Shown piece after piece: positions 9,419 to 21,000 of a stretch of 64,000 nucleotides of DNA (position 1 is the stretch's first letter; each line of letters opens with the position of its first letter). A program made the translations under genes and the position numbers. This DNA is from Luzula sylvatica (Eukaryota > Streptophyta > Magnoliopsida > Poales > Juncaceae), in the NCBI GenBank assembly GCA_946800325.1, contig OX326961.1, positions 39,236,543 through 39,300,542 on the forward strand. The letters are read 5' to 3'. The notes beneath the pieces are model-generated. The model ran no database searches and was not told the DNA's origin. It saw nothing but the letters and a program-made list of their open reading frames with translations.

Positions 9419-9878
9419 GACGTAAAGAGAGCGTACCAAACTCGTGGCCCTTGTGGTCATATTTATAGCACTCATGGAGTCTTCTTATTGGCCACGAGTT
9501 GGTGGAGAGGATTGGGGGTAAGGAAGTAATTCCCACCAAAGGTAGGTGGGCAGGATAAGGGCTAAGGGTTGAGTGGTTTTCGTGTAAACTTTTGTGTAAG
9601 TTTTCATCATGATAATTGTTTGCCTCCCGTCTCATTCATGTACCGAATATATCGATGTAATATATCATTTTTACTCCTCTTGACGTGTTGGAGACAACTA
9701 CACTCTCCAAATTCCCAGAAATTCCTTCTAATTCCTGTGATTAAGCAGTAAAACACACTTAGTGAAGAAATATTCATGTTATCTCAAATATGATTAATAA
9801 AGTATATAGAATTGTTCTTCACAAGGGCTAAAACCCCTAAATTAAGCATTAAATTTGTGCCTTATTTGCCTCACATCA

Positions 9879-9893
9879 AATACCCCCACACTT
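9879..9893 (-). promoter_or_regulatory. Athila polypurine tract
   Basis: On the minus strand AAGTGTGGGGGTATT directly precedes the 3' LTR. This purine run is where plus-strand DNA synthesis is primed in Ty3/gypsy elements. Confidence 0.85.
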
Positions 9894-10347
9894 AAATCTT
9901 TGATCGTCCTCGATCAATTAGAGTATAAAAGGCAAACATAAGAGAGAATTGCATAAGATTTTGTTGAAGTTATATTGTTGGTTCAAAAACTAATTTCACG
10001 AATCAAATGGTTCACTCTCATTTCATCAAGTTCAATAGTTATTTAGAATGATATTGGTCTTTTCATTATTAGATCTCCAAATTAGTTCGAAATTTCATAA
10101 GAGTTTTTCATGACACTCGATCTCAAGCGGTAAGAGCGATTTAAACGTTTTTACTTCGAATTGCTTTACTCCACAATCTCAAAAGGACTCAATTCGAAGG
10201 CTATTATCGGGCCAAAATTTCCCGTTTTGCTAGATGATCTTAAATGCAAGTTATTCATTTTAAAACACGTTTGGTACAATGGTACAAGGTTCATACCCGT
10301 TTTCGATCAATTTTCCCGCTCATTCGTTTTCCTTTCTCTCTTTGGAA

Positions 10348-10560
10348 GTCTTTAACCGAAAGCCCCACTACACCGAAATGCAATGAGGTTACTCTCGGTG
10401 TTGTATTTTGACCTTCATCTTTTCTCACTCTCTTTTTTTTTTTTTTTTATATGAAGTCTTTAACCGAAAGCCCCACTACACCGAAATGCAATGAGGTTAC
10501 TCTCGGTGTTGCCTTTTGACCTTCATTTTTTTTTTTTTTTTTTTTTTAAACAAACGGGTA
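10348..10560. repeat. Tandem duplication with poly-T spacers
   Basis: Two copies of a unit starting GTCTTTAACCGAAAGCC begin at 10348 and 10456, a 108-bp period. Each ends with TTGACCTTCAT and a run of 14 or more T. The copies are nearly identical over about 70 bp, so the duplication is recent. Confidence 0.85.
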
Positions 10561-11025
10561 TAATTGATCTACTAACGGGTCCCCACAAACGGTCATTTCA
10601 TAGTGCAATTGGTCATGTTTTAAATCTAGCAAAACGTACTTTAACGGCCACGCTAAGAACCTTACTCATAAGTCAATTATCAATTACGGGTTCGAAAATC
10701 GAGTTAAAACGTATCGCATGAACCGCGCATCGATCAAGTGTTTCAAACTCGTGAAATTTGAAACAATAGGGCTGGAATCCCCGAATAGATCTCTTCAAAA
10801 TCATAACCAAATCCTCTAAAATATTTTGCAAACTTTCAATTTTGAGAGCGAAATTCAGAGTTAAATGAAAATTCGTTTAAAAACCAACAATTTTAATTCA
10901 ATGAAGTGGAGAAAAATCTTTTTATGCATTTATTGCTTGACTTATTTATCATTGATGCTCCGGGTTCAAAAACAATGTTAAATATTCGAAAATTTTAATT
11001 AAAAGAGAAAACTTGCCAGAAACTA

Positions 11026-11445
11026 TTCCGTTACAACGCAGTATAATGTCCGTTACAACGTACTAACTGCGTTATAACGGAGAACTATTCGTAGCTTAGT
11101 TTGGAAATTCTGAGTATGTCCGTTGCAACGGACATTGAGGTCCGTTACAACGCACATAGTTCTGGAAAATTTTGGGAATTTACCGTTGCAACGCAATTTA
11201 CTGTGTTTTTTATGTCCGTTGCAACGCTATTTTTGGTCCGTTGTAACGCAATTGTATTCCGTCGTAACGGAGTACTAGCCGTAGAATGAGAATTGAATTT
11301 AGAGGGCTCTCCGTTACAACGCAATACCATTCCGTTACAACGGAACTCTTGGCGCCAGTCAAAATTTTAAATTTCTGTACAGTCCGTTACAACGGACATT
11401 GAGGTCCGTTACAACGGAGTTGCTGGACAGATCAAAAATTTTCAA
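11026..11445. repeat. CGTTNNAACG palindrome array in the Athila 3' non-coding region
   Basis: Twelve exact CGTTNNAACG copies occur in about 415 bp, plus one with CGTCG. The composite GTCCGTTNCAACGGACATTGA recurs at about 11117 and 11381, pointing to local duplication. The motif family is the same as in the LTRs, but the array lies outside them, so it is not merely an LTR repeat. Confidence 0.9.
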
Positions 11446-11655
11446 TTTTCCCTGATTTTTAAATTTTTAATTGGGCTCATACAGGTCAAAGATTGTATGT
11501 TACCCCCCCACACTTAGAGATTACTTGTCCTCAAGTATAACAAATCAAAAATTCCTAAAATAGGGATAATAGAGAGATACAACCTTTGATGCGTGGGCGT
11601 GCCTCCCTCGCTAGCGCTCTTGTTTAACGTCTTGAGCTCGACTTGGCCGAGCTCA

Positions 11656-14600
11656 TCATTGGGAGGTGTCGTCGGGTTCTAGAGCTTGCTCCTCCATCCA
11701 CCCGGTTTCGAAGTTTGCATGGTAATGCTTGAGTCGATGGCCGTTTACCTTGAACGTTTTGTTCGTTTCCTCGCTTCGAATTTCGACAACCCCAAATGTA
11801 GTCACATTGGTGACCACAAAAGGGCCGATCCATCGGGACCGTAGTTTCCCGGGGAAAAGTTTGAGACGAGAGTTGAATAACAACACTCTTTCCCCCTCAT
11901 GAAAATCTTTCTTTTGAATCATTCGGTCATGAAATCTTTTGGCCCTTGCCTTGCACAAACTCGAATTGTCGTAGGCCTCTTGCCGGAATTCGTCTAGCTC
12001 GAGTAATTGAAGCTTACGTGCCGATGCGTCCTTCGGGTAGTCGAGGACAAATTGCTTGATCGCCCAAAAGGCCTTGTGCTCTAACTCGACCGGTAAATGG
12101 CACGCCTTTCCGTACACGAGTTTGAAAGGAGTCATACCTATTGGCGTTTTGAAAGCGGTACGGTACGCCCAAAGTGCGTCGCCGAGTCGAGTACTCCAAT
12201 CCTTTCGTGTCGGGTTCACCACCTTCTCCAAAATAGACTTTATTTCTCGATTCGAAACCTCCGCTTGGCCGTTTGTTTGAGGATGATACGCGGTTGAGGT
12301 TCGATGGCTCACATGGTATTTCTCGAGGAGGCTTTGGAGATATCGATTGCAAAAATGAGAGCCTCGATCGCTTATAAGAACTCTTGGTATACCGAATCGT
12401 TGAAAGATGCTTTTCTTCAAGAAGTCCACCACCGTTTTCGAATCCGCATGCTTGGTTGGTACCGCCTCCACCCATTTTGTCACGTAATCTACACACAACA
12501 AGATGTAAGTGTAGCCAAAAGACGATGGAAACGGGCCCATGAAATCAATGCCCCAAACATCGAATGGTTCACACACATAGATTGAATTGAGGGGCATTTG
12601 ATTTCTACGGCTCAAGTTCCCCGTCTTTTGGCAATTTCCACAACCTTTCACAAAGTTCGCAACGTCTTTATGCAAGGTTGGCCAATAAAATCCACATTCT
12701 TGTACCTTGTGTGTGGTACGTGCGATACCGAAATGTCCACCACATTGTAATGTATGACAAAAAGAAAGGATAGATTGTACCTCATTTTGGTGGACGCATT
12801 TTCGAATTACTTGGTCGGTGCAAATTCGAAATAAGATCGGGTCTTCCCAAATGTAGAATCGAGCGTTGCTTTTCATCTTATCGCGTTGTGCCTTGGAGAA
12901 GCTCGGGGGAAAATTCTTCGTGACGATGTAGTTGGCTAGGTCGGCGTACCATGGCGCTTCGACTTGGGCCGCGAGAACGTGTTCCTCGGGGAATTCCTCG
13001 CGAATCGGAACGAGGTCTTCAATCTTCAATGGGAGCCGACTCAAATGATCCGCCACGAGATTCTCGCATCCCTTTTTGTCCTTGATCTCGAGGTCGAATT
13101 CTTGAAGCAAAAGGATCCATCGGAGCAATCTCGGTTTGCATTCCTTCTTCTTCATCAAGTGTCTCAACGCTCCGTGATCCGAGAAGACTATCACTTTCGT
13201 ACCTAAAAGATAAGAACGAAATTTCTCCAATGCAAACACAATTGCGAGGAGTTCCTTTTCGGTGGTGGTGTAGTTTCGTTGGGCATTGTCGAGAGACTTT
13301 GAGGCGTAGGCGATGACGTGAGGGTCTTTTCCTTCTCTTTGGCCAAGTACCGCCCCCACACTCGTGTCACTAGCGTCGCACATTATTTCGAATGGTAGCT
13401 CCCAATTTGGCGACTTGATGATAGGCGCGGAGCAAAGATTTTCCTTGAGATTGTCGAAAGCCTCCTTGCACTTTGCATTGAACTCGAATTTTGCATCTTT
13501 TTGGAGAAGTTGGCACATCGGTTGCGAGGTTTTCGAGAAGTCTTTGATGAAGCGCCTATAGAATCCCGCATGGCCGAGAAAGGATCGCACGTCTTTCACC
13601 GTCCTTGGATACGGAAGCGTCTTGATTACGTCGATTTTCGCCTTGTCGACTTCCATTCCTTTCTCCGAGATTAAATGACCTAAAACAATTCCTTCGCTCA
13701 CCATGAAGTGGCATTTCTCAAAATTCAAAACAAGGTTAGCTTCGATGCACTTTTCGAGTATTTGTGACAAGTGGCTTAGACATGATTCGAATGAGTCACC
13801 AAATACCGAAAAGTCATCCATAAAAACTTCTATAAATTTGGAAATATAATCGGAGAAAATAGAAAGCATACACCTTTGGAAAGTACCCGGAGCATTGCAT
13901 AGCCCGAATGGCATGCGTCGGTACGCGAAGGTACCAAACGGGCACGTGAATGTGGTCTTCTCTTGATCTTCGGGTGCGACCGGTATTTGGAAATAGCCCG
14001 AAAATCCATCGAGGAAGCAATAGAACGGATTTCCCGCGAGTCTTTCTATCATTTGATCGATGAATGGAAGCGGGAAGTGGTCCTTTTTTGTCGCCTTATT
14101 GAGTTTTCGGTAATCGATGCAAACTCGCCACCCGTTTTGAACTCGAGTCGGTACTTGATCGCCTTCATCGTTCTCAACTATCGTCATCCCCGTCTTCTTC
14201 GGCACCACGTGTATGGGCGAGACCCATTTCGAATCGGCGATAGGGTAAATGATCCCCGCATCTAACAATTTAATCACCTCCTTTTTTACTACTTCCATCA
14301 TGGGCGGATTGAGCCGCCTTTGTGGTTCTCGCGAAGGCTTAGCATCGTCCTCGAGGATAATGCGGTGTGTGCACATGGAGGGACTAATGCCCGGAATGTC
14401 CGCGAGTGTCCACCCGAATGCCTTCTTGTTCCGTTTTAGCACTTCAACGAGTTTCTCTTCTTGTTCCTTTGCTAGACTCGAGGCAATTATCACCGGCAAG
14501 GTCTCCGCTTCATCGAGAAAAGCATACTTTAGTCCAATAGGTAATTTTTTCAATTCTAACCTTGGAGCTTGTTCGATTGAAGGTGGAGCTCTTTGCATCG

Positions 14601-17052
14601 GGATTTCGAGGTCTCTTAGAAAGAGTGCTTGATCTATGCTTCGTTCTTCTTCCAACTCCGACTCGATTTCGAATGTAGGATTGTCACATCCTTCAAATTC
14701 TTCGAACAAAGGGTTTGAGCTCCATTGAAAGTTTTCGAGAGAGCTATCCATGACTTCTTGTACACAATCGTCGACCACGTCCATAGCACTTAAGTTGAGT
14801 GTACCTACAATGGGTTCCTTTAGTTTGTCAAAAATATTGAATTTGATTACCTCATCATCGAACTCCATCGTGAGCTCTCCCGCGTGTACATCGATCTTTG
14901 TGCGCGCCGTCTTCAAAAATGGCCGTCCAAGGAGAATCGGGGTTGAATCGTTACTCCCCTCATTCATGTCCAACACGTAGAAGTCCGCGGGGAAATAAAG
15001 TCCATTCACCGTTACGATCACATCTTCGACTACTCCTACCGGCTTTGTCGTAGATCTATCGGCCAATTGAATTACTACTTGTGTATCGTCGAGAGGGCCG
15101 AGATCTAGTGTTTTGAAAACCGAGAAGGGCATTACATTGATGGATGCGCCCAAATCGAGCATGCATTTGGGTAATTCGTGTTGCCCAATCTTGCAAGGGA
15201 TAGCGAACATCCCCGGATCTTTGTGCTTTTGGGGAAGTCTCAAAATTGCCGAAACACTCTCCCCCACACTAATCAACTCATCTCCCTTTGTCTTTCTTTT
15301 ATTCGTGCACAATGCCTTGAGGTATTTTGCCAAACGAGGCACTTCTTTGATTGCTTCGAGTAGAGGAATGTTTACCTCCACTTTCTTTAAGATGGCAAGC
15401 ACGTCGTTATTCGATTCGATTAGCCTTGGGAGACGACTCGGGAAAGGTGGCTTGACTTGAGTCGATTCGGGTTCCTTTGATTCGAATGGCACTTCCTTAG
15501 CTTGTGAAGGCTTCTCCTTCGGTACCGGTACCTCCATTTCTTTTTCTTCTTGCACCTCCTTAGCTTGTCTCGAGCTCTCACCAATCTCCTTGCCGCTTCG
15601 GAGCGATATTGCGTTCACATGCCTTTGCTCAAGGGGTGCTAAAGATTGAGATTGTAATCGAGATGTACCTTGGGATTCGATTACGTTTACTCGAGTGGCA
15701 ATTTGATTGATTTGAGTCTCCAAGTTGCCCACATGGCGATTCGTGTTCGAAACCTCTTGCCTTACACTTGAGATCTCTTGCTTCAAATCTTGCTTAAATT
15801 CTTGCTTCATCGTTTCCATGTTTTTATTGATACCTTGCAACATCTCCATTATCGTTTTCATGTCTTGATTTGGTTCTTGTGTGTGTGTTGGTTTATGAAT
15901 CGCTTGAGTCGCATTTGGGTGTTGGTACGTGGCTGGTTTTGCGACCGCTTGTCGGTAAGGATCGGGTTGAGCATTGTTGGGATTCGACCAACTAAAGTTA
16001 GGATGGTTGCGGAGATTCGGATTATACGAGTTCGAAGCGTCGAATTTCTTGTAAACGGCATTTGCATCTTCGATCACACTCGGGCACTCATCGGTGTGGT
16101 GGGTATTTGCGAGGCAAACCCCACATTTCTTTGTTTCCTCCTTCCCCAAAGCTTTCATGATGATCTCGAGTTTGTCGTTAAGCATGTCGACATTGAGGTC
16201 GCTACACGCATTAACTCGGTATTCGACATTCCGCCTTGATTGAGAATTGGTTGCCATCACTTCGAGTAGCTTCTTAATCTCTTCGAGGTCTTTGTTCGCG
16301 ATACTTCCTCCCGCGGATGCGTTGAGGAATTGACTCTCGGAGTATCCTAGCCCTTGTATAAATTGCTCGTATAGGTAATGGATTGCGACATTGTGGCTTG
16401 GACATTCCTCCATCAAACGATTGAATCGATCGTAATACTCGTGGAGAGCTTCGTTTGGCTTTTGCGTGATTGCTAGAAGTTCTCGCCTAATTGCCGCCAA
16501 TCTCGAATGCGAGTAGTATTTCTCCTTGAAACGCCTAGCCACTTCATTGAAATCGAGGGGTCCTCGTAGGTTGTAGAACCAATCTTTCGGCCCTTCACCT
16601 AGCGAATAAGGGAAAATAAGAAGTAGAATATCGTTAAATGCTTCATAATTTGCATAGATGTTTAGTTGAATTTTAAAATCTTTCAAATGCTTGTGTGGGT
16701 TTTCGGTTGCTTTGCCATGAAAGATGGGTAAAGAGCCAATGATGCTCGGATCGGCTTTAAAGTTCGGTATATTCGGCCTAATAAAATTGTAATTATCTTC
16801 TATGATATTTGGGGCCACTAATTCCTTTAATGTTTTCGGTCTTGGAATCCTAGTTTCATCATCCATGTTTGAATTTAAATGAGTAGAGAGAGAAGAAAAA
16901 GTTTGAGTTTGAAGTTGAGGTTCGTCTTGATCTTCTTGTGTCGGTTCCTTGCTCTTCTTAGAGCTCTTGTTCCTTCTTTCGATTTCCTTGACAAATGGAA
17001 GTAATTCGCCTTTTCGCGATCTTGTGTTGTGCATAAAGCTTTCTTCTTTCAC
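11656..17052 (-). CDS. Athila gag-pol polyprotein
   Basis: This single ORF of 1798 codons runs in the order gag, protease, RT, RNase H, integrase. Gag has a CCHC knuckle [14 protein letters not shown] near residue 310. The protease motif is [10 protein letters not shown] (near 645), the Athila variant of D-T/S-G. RT has FMDDFSVFG near 1075, with the [12 protein letters not shown] block upstream. RNase H begins [14 protein letters not shown]. Integrase has an HHCC zinc domain (HTLQCGGH...CGNCQK) and DDE residues in [15 protein letters not shown] and the HPQTNGQAE block. There is no frameshift between gag and pol. The start chosen is the first ATG after the primer site; a second Met (about residue 7) opens a basic stretch typical of Athila gag. 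It looks fully competent for retrotransposition, though activity is inferred only from integrity. Confidence 0.95.
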   Translation of the reverse strand: MKEESFMHNTRSRKGELLPFVKEIERRNKSSKKSKEPTQEDQDEPQLQTQTFSSLSTHLNSNMDDETRIPRPKTLKELVAPNIIEDNYNFIRPNIPNFKADPSIIGSLPIFHGKATENPHKHLKDFKIQLNIYANYEAFNDILLLIFPYSLGEGPKDWFYNLRGPLDFNEVARRFKEKYYSHSRLAAIRRELLAITQKPNEALHEYYDRFNRLMEECPSHNVAIHYLYEQFIQGLGYSESQFLNASAGGSIANKDLEEIKKLLEVMATNSQSRRNVEYRVNACSDLNVDMLNDKLEIIMKALGKEETKKCGVCLANTHHTDECPSVIEDANAVYKKFDASNSYNPNLRNHPNFSWSNPNNAQPDPYRQAVAKPATYQHPNATQAIHKPTHTQEPNQDMKTIMEMLQGINKNMETMKQEFKQDLKQEISSVRQEVSNTNRHVGNLETQINQIATRVNVIESQGTSRLQSQSLAPLEQRHVNAISLRSGKEIGESSRQAKEVQEEKEMEVPVPKEKPSQAKEVPFESKEPESTQVKPPFPSRLPRLIESNNDVLAILKKVEVNIPLLEAIKEVPRLAKYLKALCTNKRKTKGDELISVGESVSAILRLPQKHKDPGMFAIPCKIGQHELPKCMLDLGASINVMPFSVFKTLDLGPLDDTQVVIQLADRSTTKPVGVVEDVIVTVNGLYFPADFYVLDMNEGSNDSTPILLGRPFLKTARTKIDVHAGELTMEFDDEVIKFNIFDKLKEPIVGTLNLSAMDVVDDCVQEVMDSSLENFQWSSNPLFEEFEGCDNPTFEIESELEEERSIDQALFLRDLEIPMQRAPPSIEQAPRLELKKLPIGLKYAFLDEAETLPVIIASSLAKEQEEKLVEVLKRNKKAFGWTLADIPGISPSMCTHRIILEDDAKPSREPQRRLNPPMMEVVKKEVIKLLDAGIIYPIADSKWVSPIHVVPKKTGMTIVENDEGDQVPTRVQNGWRVCIDYRKLNKATKKDHFPLPFIDQMIERLAGNPFYCFLDGFSGYFQIPVAPEDQEKTTFTCPFGTFAYRRMPFGLCNAPGTFQRCMLSIFSDYISKFIEVFMDDFSVFGDSFESCLSHLSQILEKCIEANLVLNFEKCHFMVSEGIVLGHLISEKGMEVDKAKIDVIKTLPYPRTVKDVRSFLGHAGFYRRFIKDFSKTSQPMCQLLQKDAKFEFNAKCKEAFDNLKENLCSAPIIKSPNWELPFEIMCDASDTSVGAVLGQREGKDPHVIAYASKSLDNAQRNYTTTEKELLAIVFALEKFRSYLLGTKVIVFSDHGALRHLMKKKECKPRLLRWILLLQEFDLEIKDKKGCENLVADHLSRLPLKIEDLVPIREEFPEEHVLAAQVEAPWYADLANYIVTKNFPPSFSKAQRDKMKSNARFYIWEDPILFRICTDQVIRKCVHQNEVQSILSFCHTLQCGGHFGIARTTHKVQECGFYWPTLHKDVANFVKGCGNCQKTGNLSRRNQMPLNSIYVCEPFDVWGIDFMGPFPSSFGYTYILLCVDYVTKWVEAVPTKHADSKTVVDFLKKSIFQRFGIPRVLISDRGSHFCNRYLQSLLEKYHVSHRTSTAYHPQTNGQAEVSNREIKSILEKVVNPTRKDWSTRLGDALWAYRTAFKTPIGMTPFKLVYGKACHLPVELEHKAFWAIKQFVLDYPKDASARKLQLLELDEFRQEAYDNSSLCKARAKRFHDRMIQKKDFHEGERVLLFNSRLKLFPGKLRSRWIGPFVVTNVTTFGVVEIRSEETNKTFKVNGHRLKHYHANFETGWMEEQALEPDDTSQ

Positions 17053-17145
17053 CTAGATTGTCACAAAAGAAACAAAGAAGTGAGTAAACAAATTTATGAA
17101 TTTAAATCTCAAGTTTCGATCTAAAATATTGACTTAAACACCGCT

Positions 17146-17162
17146 CCCCGGCAGCGGCGCCA
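17146..17162 (-). promoter_or_regulatory. Athila primer-binding site (tRNA-Asp type)
   Basis: On the minus strand TGGCGCCGCTGCCGGGG lies two bases inside the 5' LTR. Athila elements are known to use a tRNA-Asp-complementary site of this form. It fixes the element's orientation. Confidence 0.88.
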
Positions 17163-17164
17163 TT

Positions 17165-18329
17165 TGATGAGCGGGTTTTTGTGGTGTAAAATATCGTTGT
17201 GGTAAAAACCCCGAACAATCAACAAAATTTGTAATCTAAGTTTGTACAGTGGCAAATGTATAGATTCGTTCCACGGGGAGCAATTGCGTCAAAATTTGGA
17301 TCAAAATGGATGAGAAATAACGAAGAAAATTCACAGAGAATAGACCGTTACAACGGAAGTGGGTTCCGTTACAACGGACTTGAGTGAAATTTCTGCGCTA
17401 AGTGTGAGATGAACGTCCGTTACAACGGATGAAACTCCGTTTTAACGCACTATACTTGTCCGTTATAACGAACAGTGGTTGCGTTGCAACGGATTGGTTA
17501 ATCCGTTACAACGGACCCTTATGTCTGTTATAACGCACTTGTATTGAGCCTCTTGCGTGAAAATCCTAGTCCGTTACAACGGACATGTATGTGCGTTACA
17601 ACGGAAGTATAACCAACTGAATATTAAAGGACCAACCGTCCAGTCCGTTGTAACGCAAATTGTGTCCGTTATAACGGAAGTAGTTCTGGAATTAAGTTTG
17701 AGATTTGAATTGGGAGCAGTTTGATGGTTTGTTTTGGGATTGAATTAATGGAAATTTGAACTAAGTTTAAGGCAGAAATTGAGAGCAAAAGATCAAGTAA
17801 AAGAACAAGTTTAGAACAAAGATTCAATTCAATTAACAAGGATTCATTCAAGCAAACAAAGGATTCAAACAAGAACAAGATTTACACAAATCCAAGTAAT
17901 TTTATGCTACAAGAAATGCAAGAAAGGAAGGAAAACACCTAGAGAGATGAAGAGAGCTCCGAGTCTCATCTTGAGTGCCTTCCTTGTTGTTCGAGTTGCT
18001 AGAGAGCTAGTCAATGCGCCCAACAATTTCCTTTCGTACCGATCCACCCGTCAATAGAAGTGAGCTTCGTACCGGTTGGGTGAGCTCAAGATGTGCAAAG
18101 GTTGATTGAAAAGAAGCTTCCAACCAATCACGCCGAGAAAGCTCGACTCTTCGCTTGTGAAAGTTCGAATGAAATAAGTTTCACCCTAATTCCACACTTT
18201 TCCTTAGTCGAAGTGTAAACCGATTCACCGAATGAAGTGAGCTTCTATTCGGTGACCGATCTTAGAAAAATTATCGTTCGTAGTTGCAATTCTTGCGCGT
18301 TCTTGAAAGTTTCTTGGACTTGCTTAAAC

Positions 18330-18390
<61 letters not shown>

Positions 18391-18850
18391 GACGTAAAGA
18401 GAGCGTACCAAACTCGTGGCCCTTGTGGTCATATTTATAGCACTCATGGAGTCTTCTTATTGGCCACGAGTTGGTGGAGAGGATTGGGGGTAAGGAAGTA
18501 ATTCCCACCAAAGGTAGGTGGGCAGGATAAGGGCTAAGGGTTGAGTGGTTTTCGTGTAAACTTTTGTGTAAGTTTTCATCATGATAATTGTTTGCCTCCC
18601 GTCTCATTCATGTACCGAATATATCGATGTAATATATCGTTTTTACTCCTCTTGACGTGTTGGAGACAACTACACTCTCCAAATTCCCAGAAATTCCTTC
18701 TAATTCCTGTGATTAAGCAGTAAAACACACTTAGTGAAGAAATATTCATGTTATCTCAAATATGATTAATAAAGTATATAGAATTGTTCTTCACAAGGGC
18801 TAAAACCCCTAAATTAAGCATTAAATTTGTGCCTTATTAGCCTCACATCA
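17165..18850 (-). repeat. Athila 5' LTR
   Basis: This 1686-bp LTR is nearly identical to 8183-9878. Differences visible by eye are a T/A change near 17344, a 4-bp gap near 17567, A/G near 18222, a shorter GA tract (18332-18387), A/G near 18639 and T/A near 18839. The same TATA-like site, pyrimidine tract and palindrome array (about 17340-17685) are present. About 0.3 percent substitution indicates recent insertion. Confidence 0.95.
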
Positions 18851-18933
18851 TTAAATTCAGCCATTAGATCGTAAGGTACAAGTTTATCCTTAATAAATTT
18901 AAGAGATGGTTAGTACCCTGCTCTGATACCAAT
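18851..18933 (-). mobile_element. Copia-A 5' end: gag start, leader and tRNA-Met primer site
   Basis: Directly inside the copia-A LTR the minus strand reads TGGTATCAGAGCAGGG (18916-18931), the initiator tRNA-Met primer site of Ty1/copia elements. A short leader follows, then an ATG at 18862-18864 whose frame runs into the Athila insertion at 18851. TTAAA (18851-18855) is the right-hand copy of the Athila target duplication. Confidence 0.85.
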
Positions 18934-20340
18934 TGTTGGTTAATTCTAACCTAGAGGGGGGTAAATTTGGCAATCTAACTTACACTTAGTTTAGATTTAA
19001 ACCTAATTTACGGTGCGGAATAAATAATAATTTAGATGATAAAGATGATACCGTACAAACACTTTGACACAAGATGTTTGTTTACGAAGTTCGGTAGGTG
19101 GTTGCTTTGTAGCTTTAACTCACCCTTTACTCGCTTAATTGACCGACTCAATTATTTGCGAGTACCTACGTCTCCGGGAATGCCTTGTGCCTCTTTTTGG
19201 CTTTCGATTGAATTCCAACTCAACTCGATTACAAGGATTTGCCTAGATCGATTTACACGCTTCTATCGATCTATAGCTTAGGCTCTTTACAATTTGTTGC
19301 ACTAGCCTATTACACTTTTTCACTAATCGAGCTACAACGTGATCGGTCACGTGAGTGGGATACGATTAGTGGAGAATATCGAAAGTAGATCAACGATCTA
19401 AAGAGGTTTCTCAAGCTATCAATGGATATAGATAATCACAGCTTAGGGTTTCTCTCTTTTTAGGTTTGAATGTTTGAAAGTGAAGGAGTGGGAGAGAGAG
19501 ACCCATGAAGGATTCTATTTATACTCTCTATAGAAATCCTTCAGAAAACTTGAAGTGCGTTCGAACGCATAACGTCCGTTCAGAACGCACTTGTAGTTTG
19601 CACTAGCCGTTTCAAAATAACGTGCAAGTACATCTTGGGTCCGTTCGAACGGACAATGTCCGTTCGTAACGGACTCAATTATACATAGTATTTTGCGTTC
19701 ACAGGAACAAGAGTCCGTTCAACGCACTGAAAAGTGGGTGAACGGATTCCAGGTTGTCCGTTCGAACGCACATGTGTGTTCGTTCGAACGCACACATCCC
19801 TGTGACATTTTTCGTTCACAGGAAGGATTGTCCGTTCAACGCACTCAGAAGGTGGGTGAACGGATTCTAATTGTCCGTTCGAACGGACATGATTGTTCGT
19901 TCGAACGCACACATCCCTGTGACACGTTTGGTTCTAATCAAGGTTTAATAGTTTTGATATGTGGCAAGTCCGTTCTGAACGGACTTTGAGTTCGTTCAGA
20001 ACGCACTTCCTGCTTGACTGAACTCTTTGTTATTTTGAACATGATTTTACTTGAGTTCTACTAGGTTTGTACCTATGGTTTATTTGTGGCGTATCCCACT
20101 CACGGAAGGCTTCAACATCTTGATTCTTGATGTATTCCAATGGCCTTCCTCGTGTTCTTCTTTTCTTGTTTATCTTGAGACTTCATGTCCTGATTCTTGA
20201 TGTAATCCAATGAAGTCCTCCTTCACAAGTCCTCCTTCATCTTTGTATCGTACCTATGTTATCCTGCACTTTTCTGGATGTATACATTAGTAATGACAGT
20301 GTTTTGAATTAATCAAACTATCAGGAAATTTGAACCAACA
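18934..20340 (-). repeat. Copia-A 5' LTR
   Basis: This 1407-bp LTR has perfect 8-bp inverted ends, TGTTGGTT...AACCAACA. In the transcription sense (minus) a TATA box GTATAAATAGAA lies at about 19512-19523. Upstream of it, in U3, is a palindrome-rich block (19555-19998). The primer site follows its inner end by two bases. The partner 3' LTR was not found in the window; it is either beyond the left edge or lost. Confidence 0.88.
19555..19998. repeat. CGTT(N1-3)AACG palindrome array in copia-A U3
   Basis: Six exact CGTTCGAACG copies are present, with close variants whose spacer is 1 or 3 bases (CGTTCAACG, CGTTCAGAACG, CGTTCTGAACG, CGTTCGTAACG). Flanks alternate TCCGTT and TGCGTT, as in Athila, but the centre is CG, not AC/AT. 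A block of about 115 bp containing the motifs is itself duplicated (19690-19800 and 19805-19920). Confidence 0.9.
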
Positions 20341-20664
20341 ACTATGGCCATGCAACATATTATTCTCAACTGACTCGATGCACTAAACTAGAATAAAATT
20401 CAAGGTCTATCCGATCATTTATAATCGAATAACCTCTCACACACTTTCTTGTTACTTAAAATTTTTGAAATATGAAGGTTTAGGTCATATGATGAATAGT
20501 AATATAGATATCTGTTTCTCAAACAAATACAATCCAAATGACAGGCCTAGGGCATAATAAATGTTCTCCCACTTGCACTAGGCTGATCGAATCCCCTTAT
20601 GCAATGAGAAACATAAATAAAACACCCAATCTAACACTACGATAGATATCCCAATCCTATCGCC

Positions 20665-21000
20665 CTAGCATGCTGCCCATGCTTGGCACGTGATAGTGCT
20701 CGTAAATGGATCGGCCACGTTATTATCAGTAGGTATCTTTATTATTTTCACGTCACCTCTCTTCGTAATCTCACGAATCAAGTGGTAACGTCGGAGTACA
20801 TGCTTCGACCTGTGATGCGCTCGCGGTTCCTTGGATTGTGCTATTGCTCCGTTATTGTCACAATATACATCCATGGGACCCGAGATGCTTGGCATAATGC
20901 CAAGTTCCATCACGAACTGTCGTAGCTAGACAGTCTCCTTTGCGGCTTCGCAAGCCGCGATGTATTCCGCTTCAATCGTAGAATTAGCCACCGTCTTCAG
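20665..21000 (-). pseudogene. Copia-B RNase H remnant
   Basis: The minus frame encodes the end of a copia RNase H: an EAEYIAACEAAKE block, one stop, then DVYCDNNGAIAQSKEP, HHRSKHVLRRYHLIREI and NVADPFT. The order and motifs match Ty1/copia elements, where the central D in the CDN motif is catalytic. It is broken by a stop near 20925 and truncated at the C terminus. Confidence 0.85.

Larger units (their letters stand above)
8183..9878 (-). repeat. Athila 3' LTR
   Basis: This 1696-bp LTR begins TGATGAGCGGG and ends CCTCACATCA on the plus strand. In the transcription sense (minus) it contains a TATA-like CTATAAATATG at about 9461-9471. A (CT)n tract follows about 50 bases downstream (9353-9415), and then a cluster of 11 exact CGTTNNAACG palindromes at about 8362-8700, downstream of the likely transcription start. 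It carries ACTAGTCC context near 8587 where the other LTR lacks four bases. Confidence 0.95.
9894..11655 (-). other. Athila 3' non-coding region, no env-like ORF
   Basis: No ORF of note lies on the minus strand between the gag-pol stop and the polypurine tract. The region holds a 108-bp period duplication (10348 and 10456; units share TCTTTAACCGAAAGCC and end in long T runs), a second purine tract at about 11502-11514 (minus GTGTGGGGGGGTAA) resembling the real one, and a palindrome array (11026-11440). Many Athila relatives encode an env-like protein here; none is visible. Confidence 0.75.
8183..18850 (-). mobile_element. Full-length Athila-type Ty3/gypsy retrotransposon
   Basis: The element has two LTRs (8183-9878 and 17165-18850, each TGATGAG...CACATCA), a 5-bp duplication TTAAA, a primer-binding site, one uninterrupted gag-pol ORF and a polypurine tract. 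It is transcribed on the minus strand, so the LTR at 17165-18850 is the 5' LTR. The primer site TGGCGCCGCTGCCGGGG matches the tRNA-Asp-type site known for Athila elements. The gag-pol ORF has the DLGAS protease motif and FMDD RT motif typical of the Athila lineage. About 1.8 kb without an ORF lies between pol and the 3' LTR, where many Athila relatives carry an env-like gene. By eye the LTRs differ at about five bases plus a 4-bp gap and microsatellite length, so the insertion is recent. It sits inside copia-A. Confidence 0.95.

Noticed and set aside
9267..9635. ORF encoding a long Ser-Leu run on the minus strand (and the Arg-Glu run on the plus strand)
   Set aside because: Both are translations of the (GA)n/(CT)n microsatellite in the Athila LTR; the same appears at 18237-18607.
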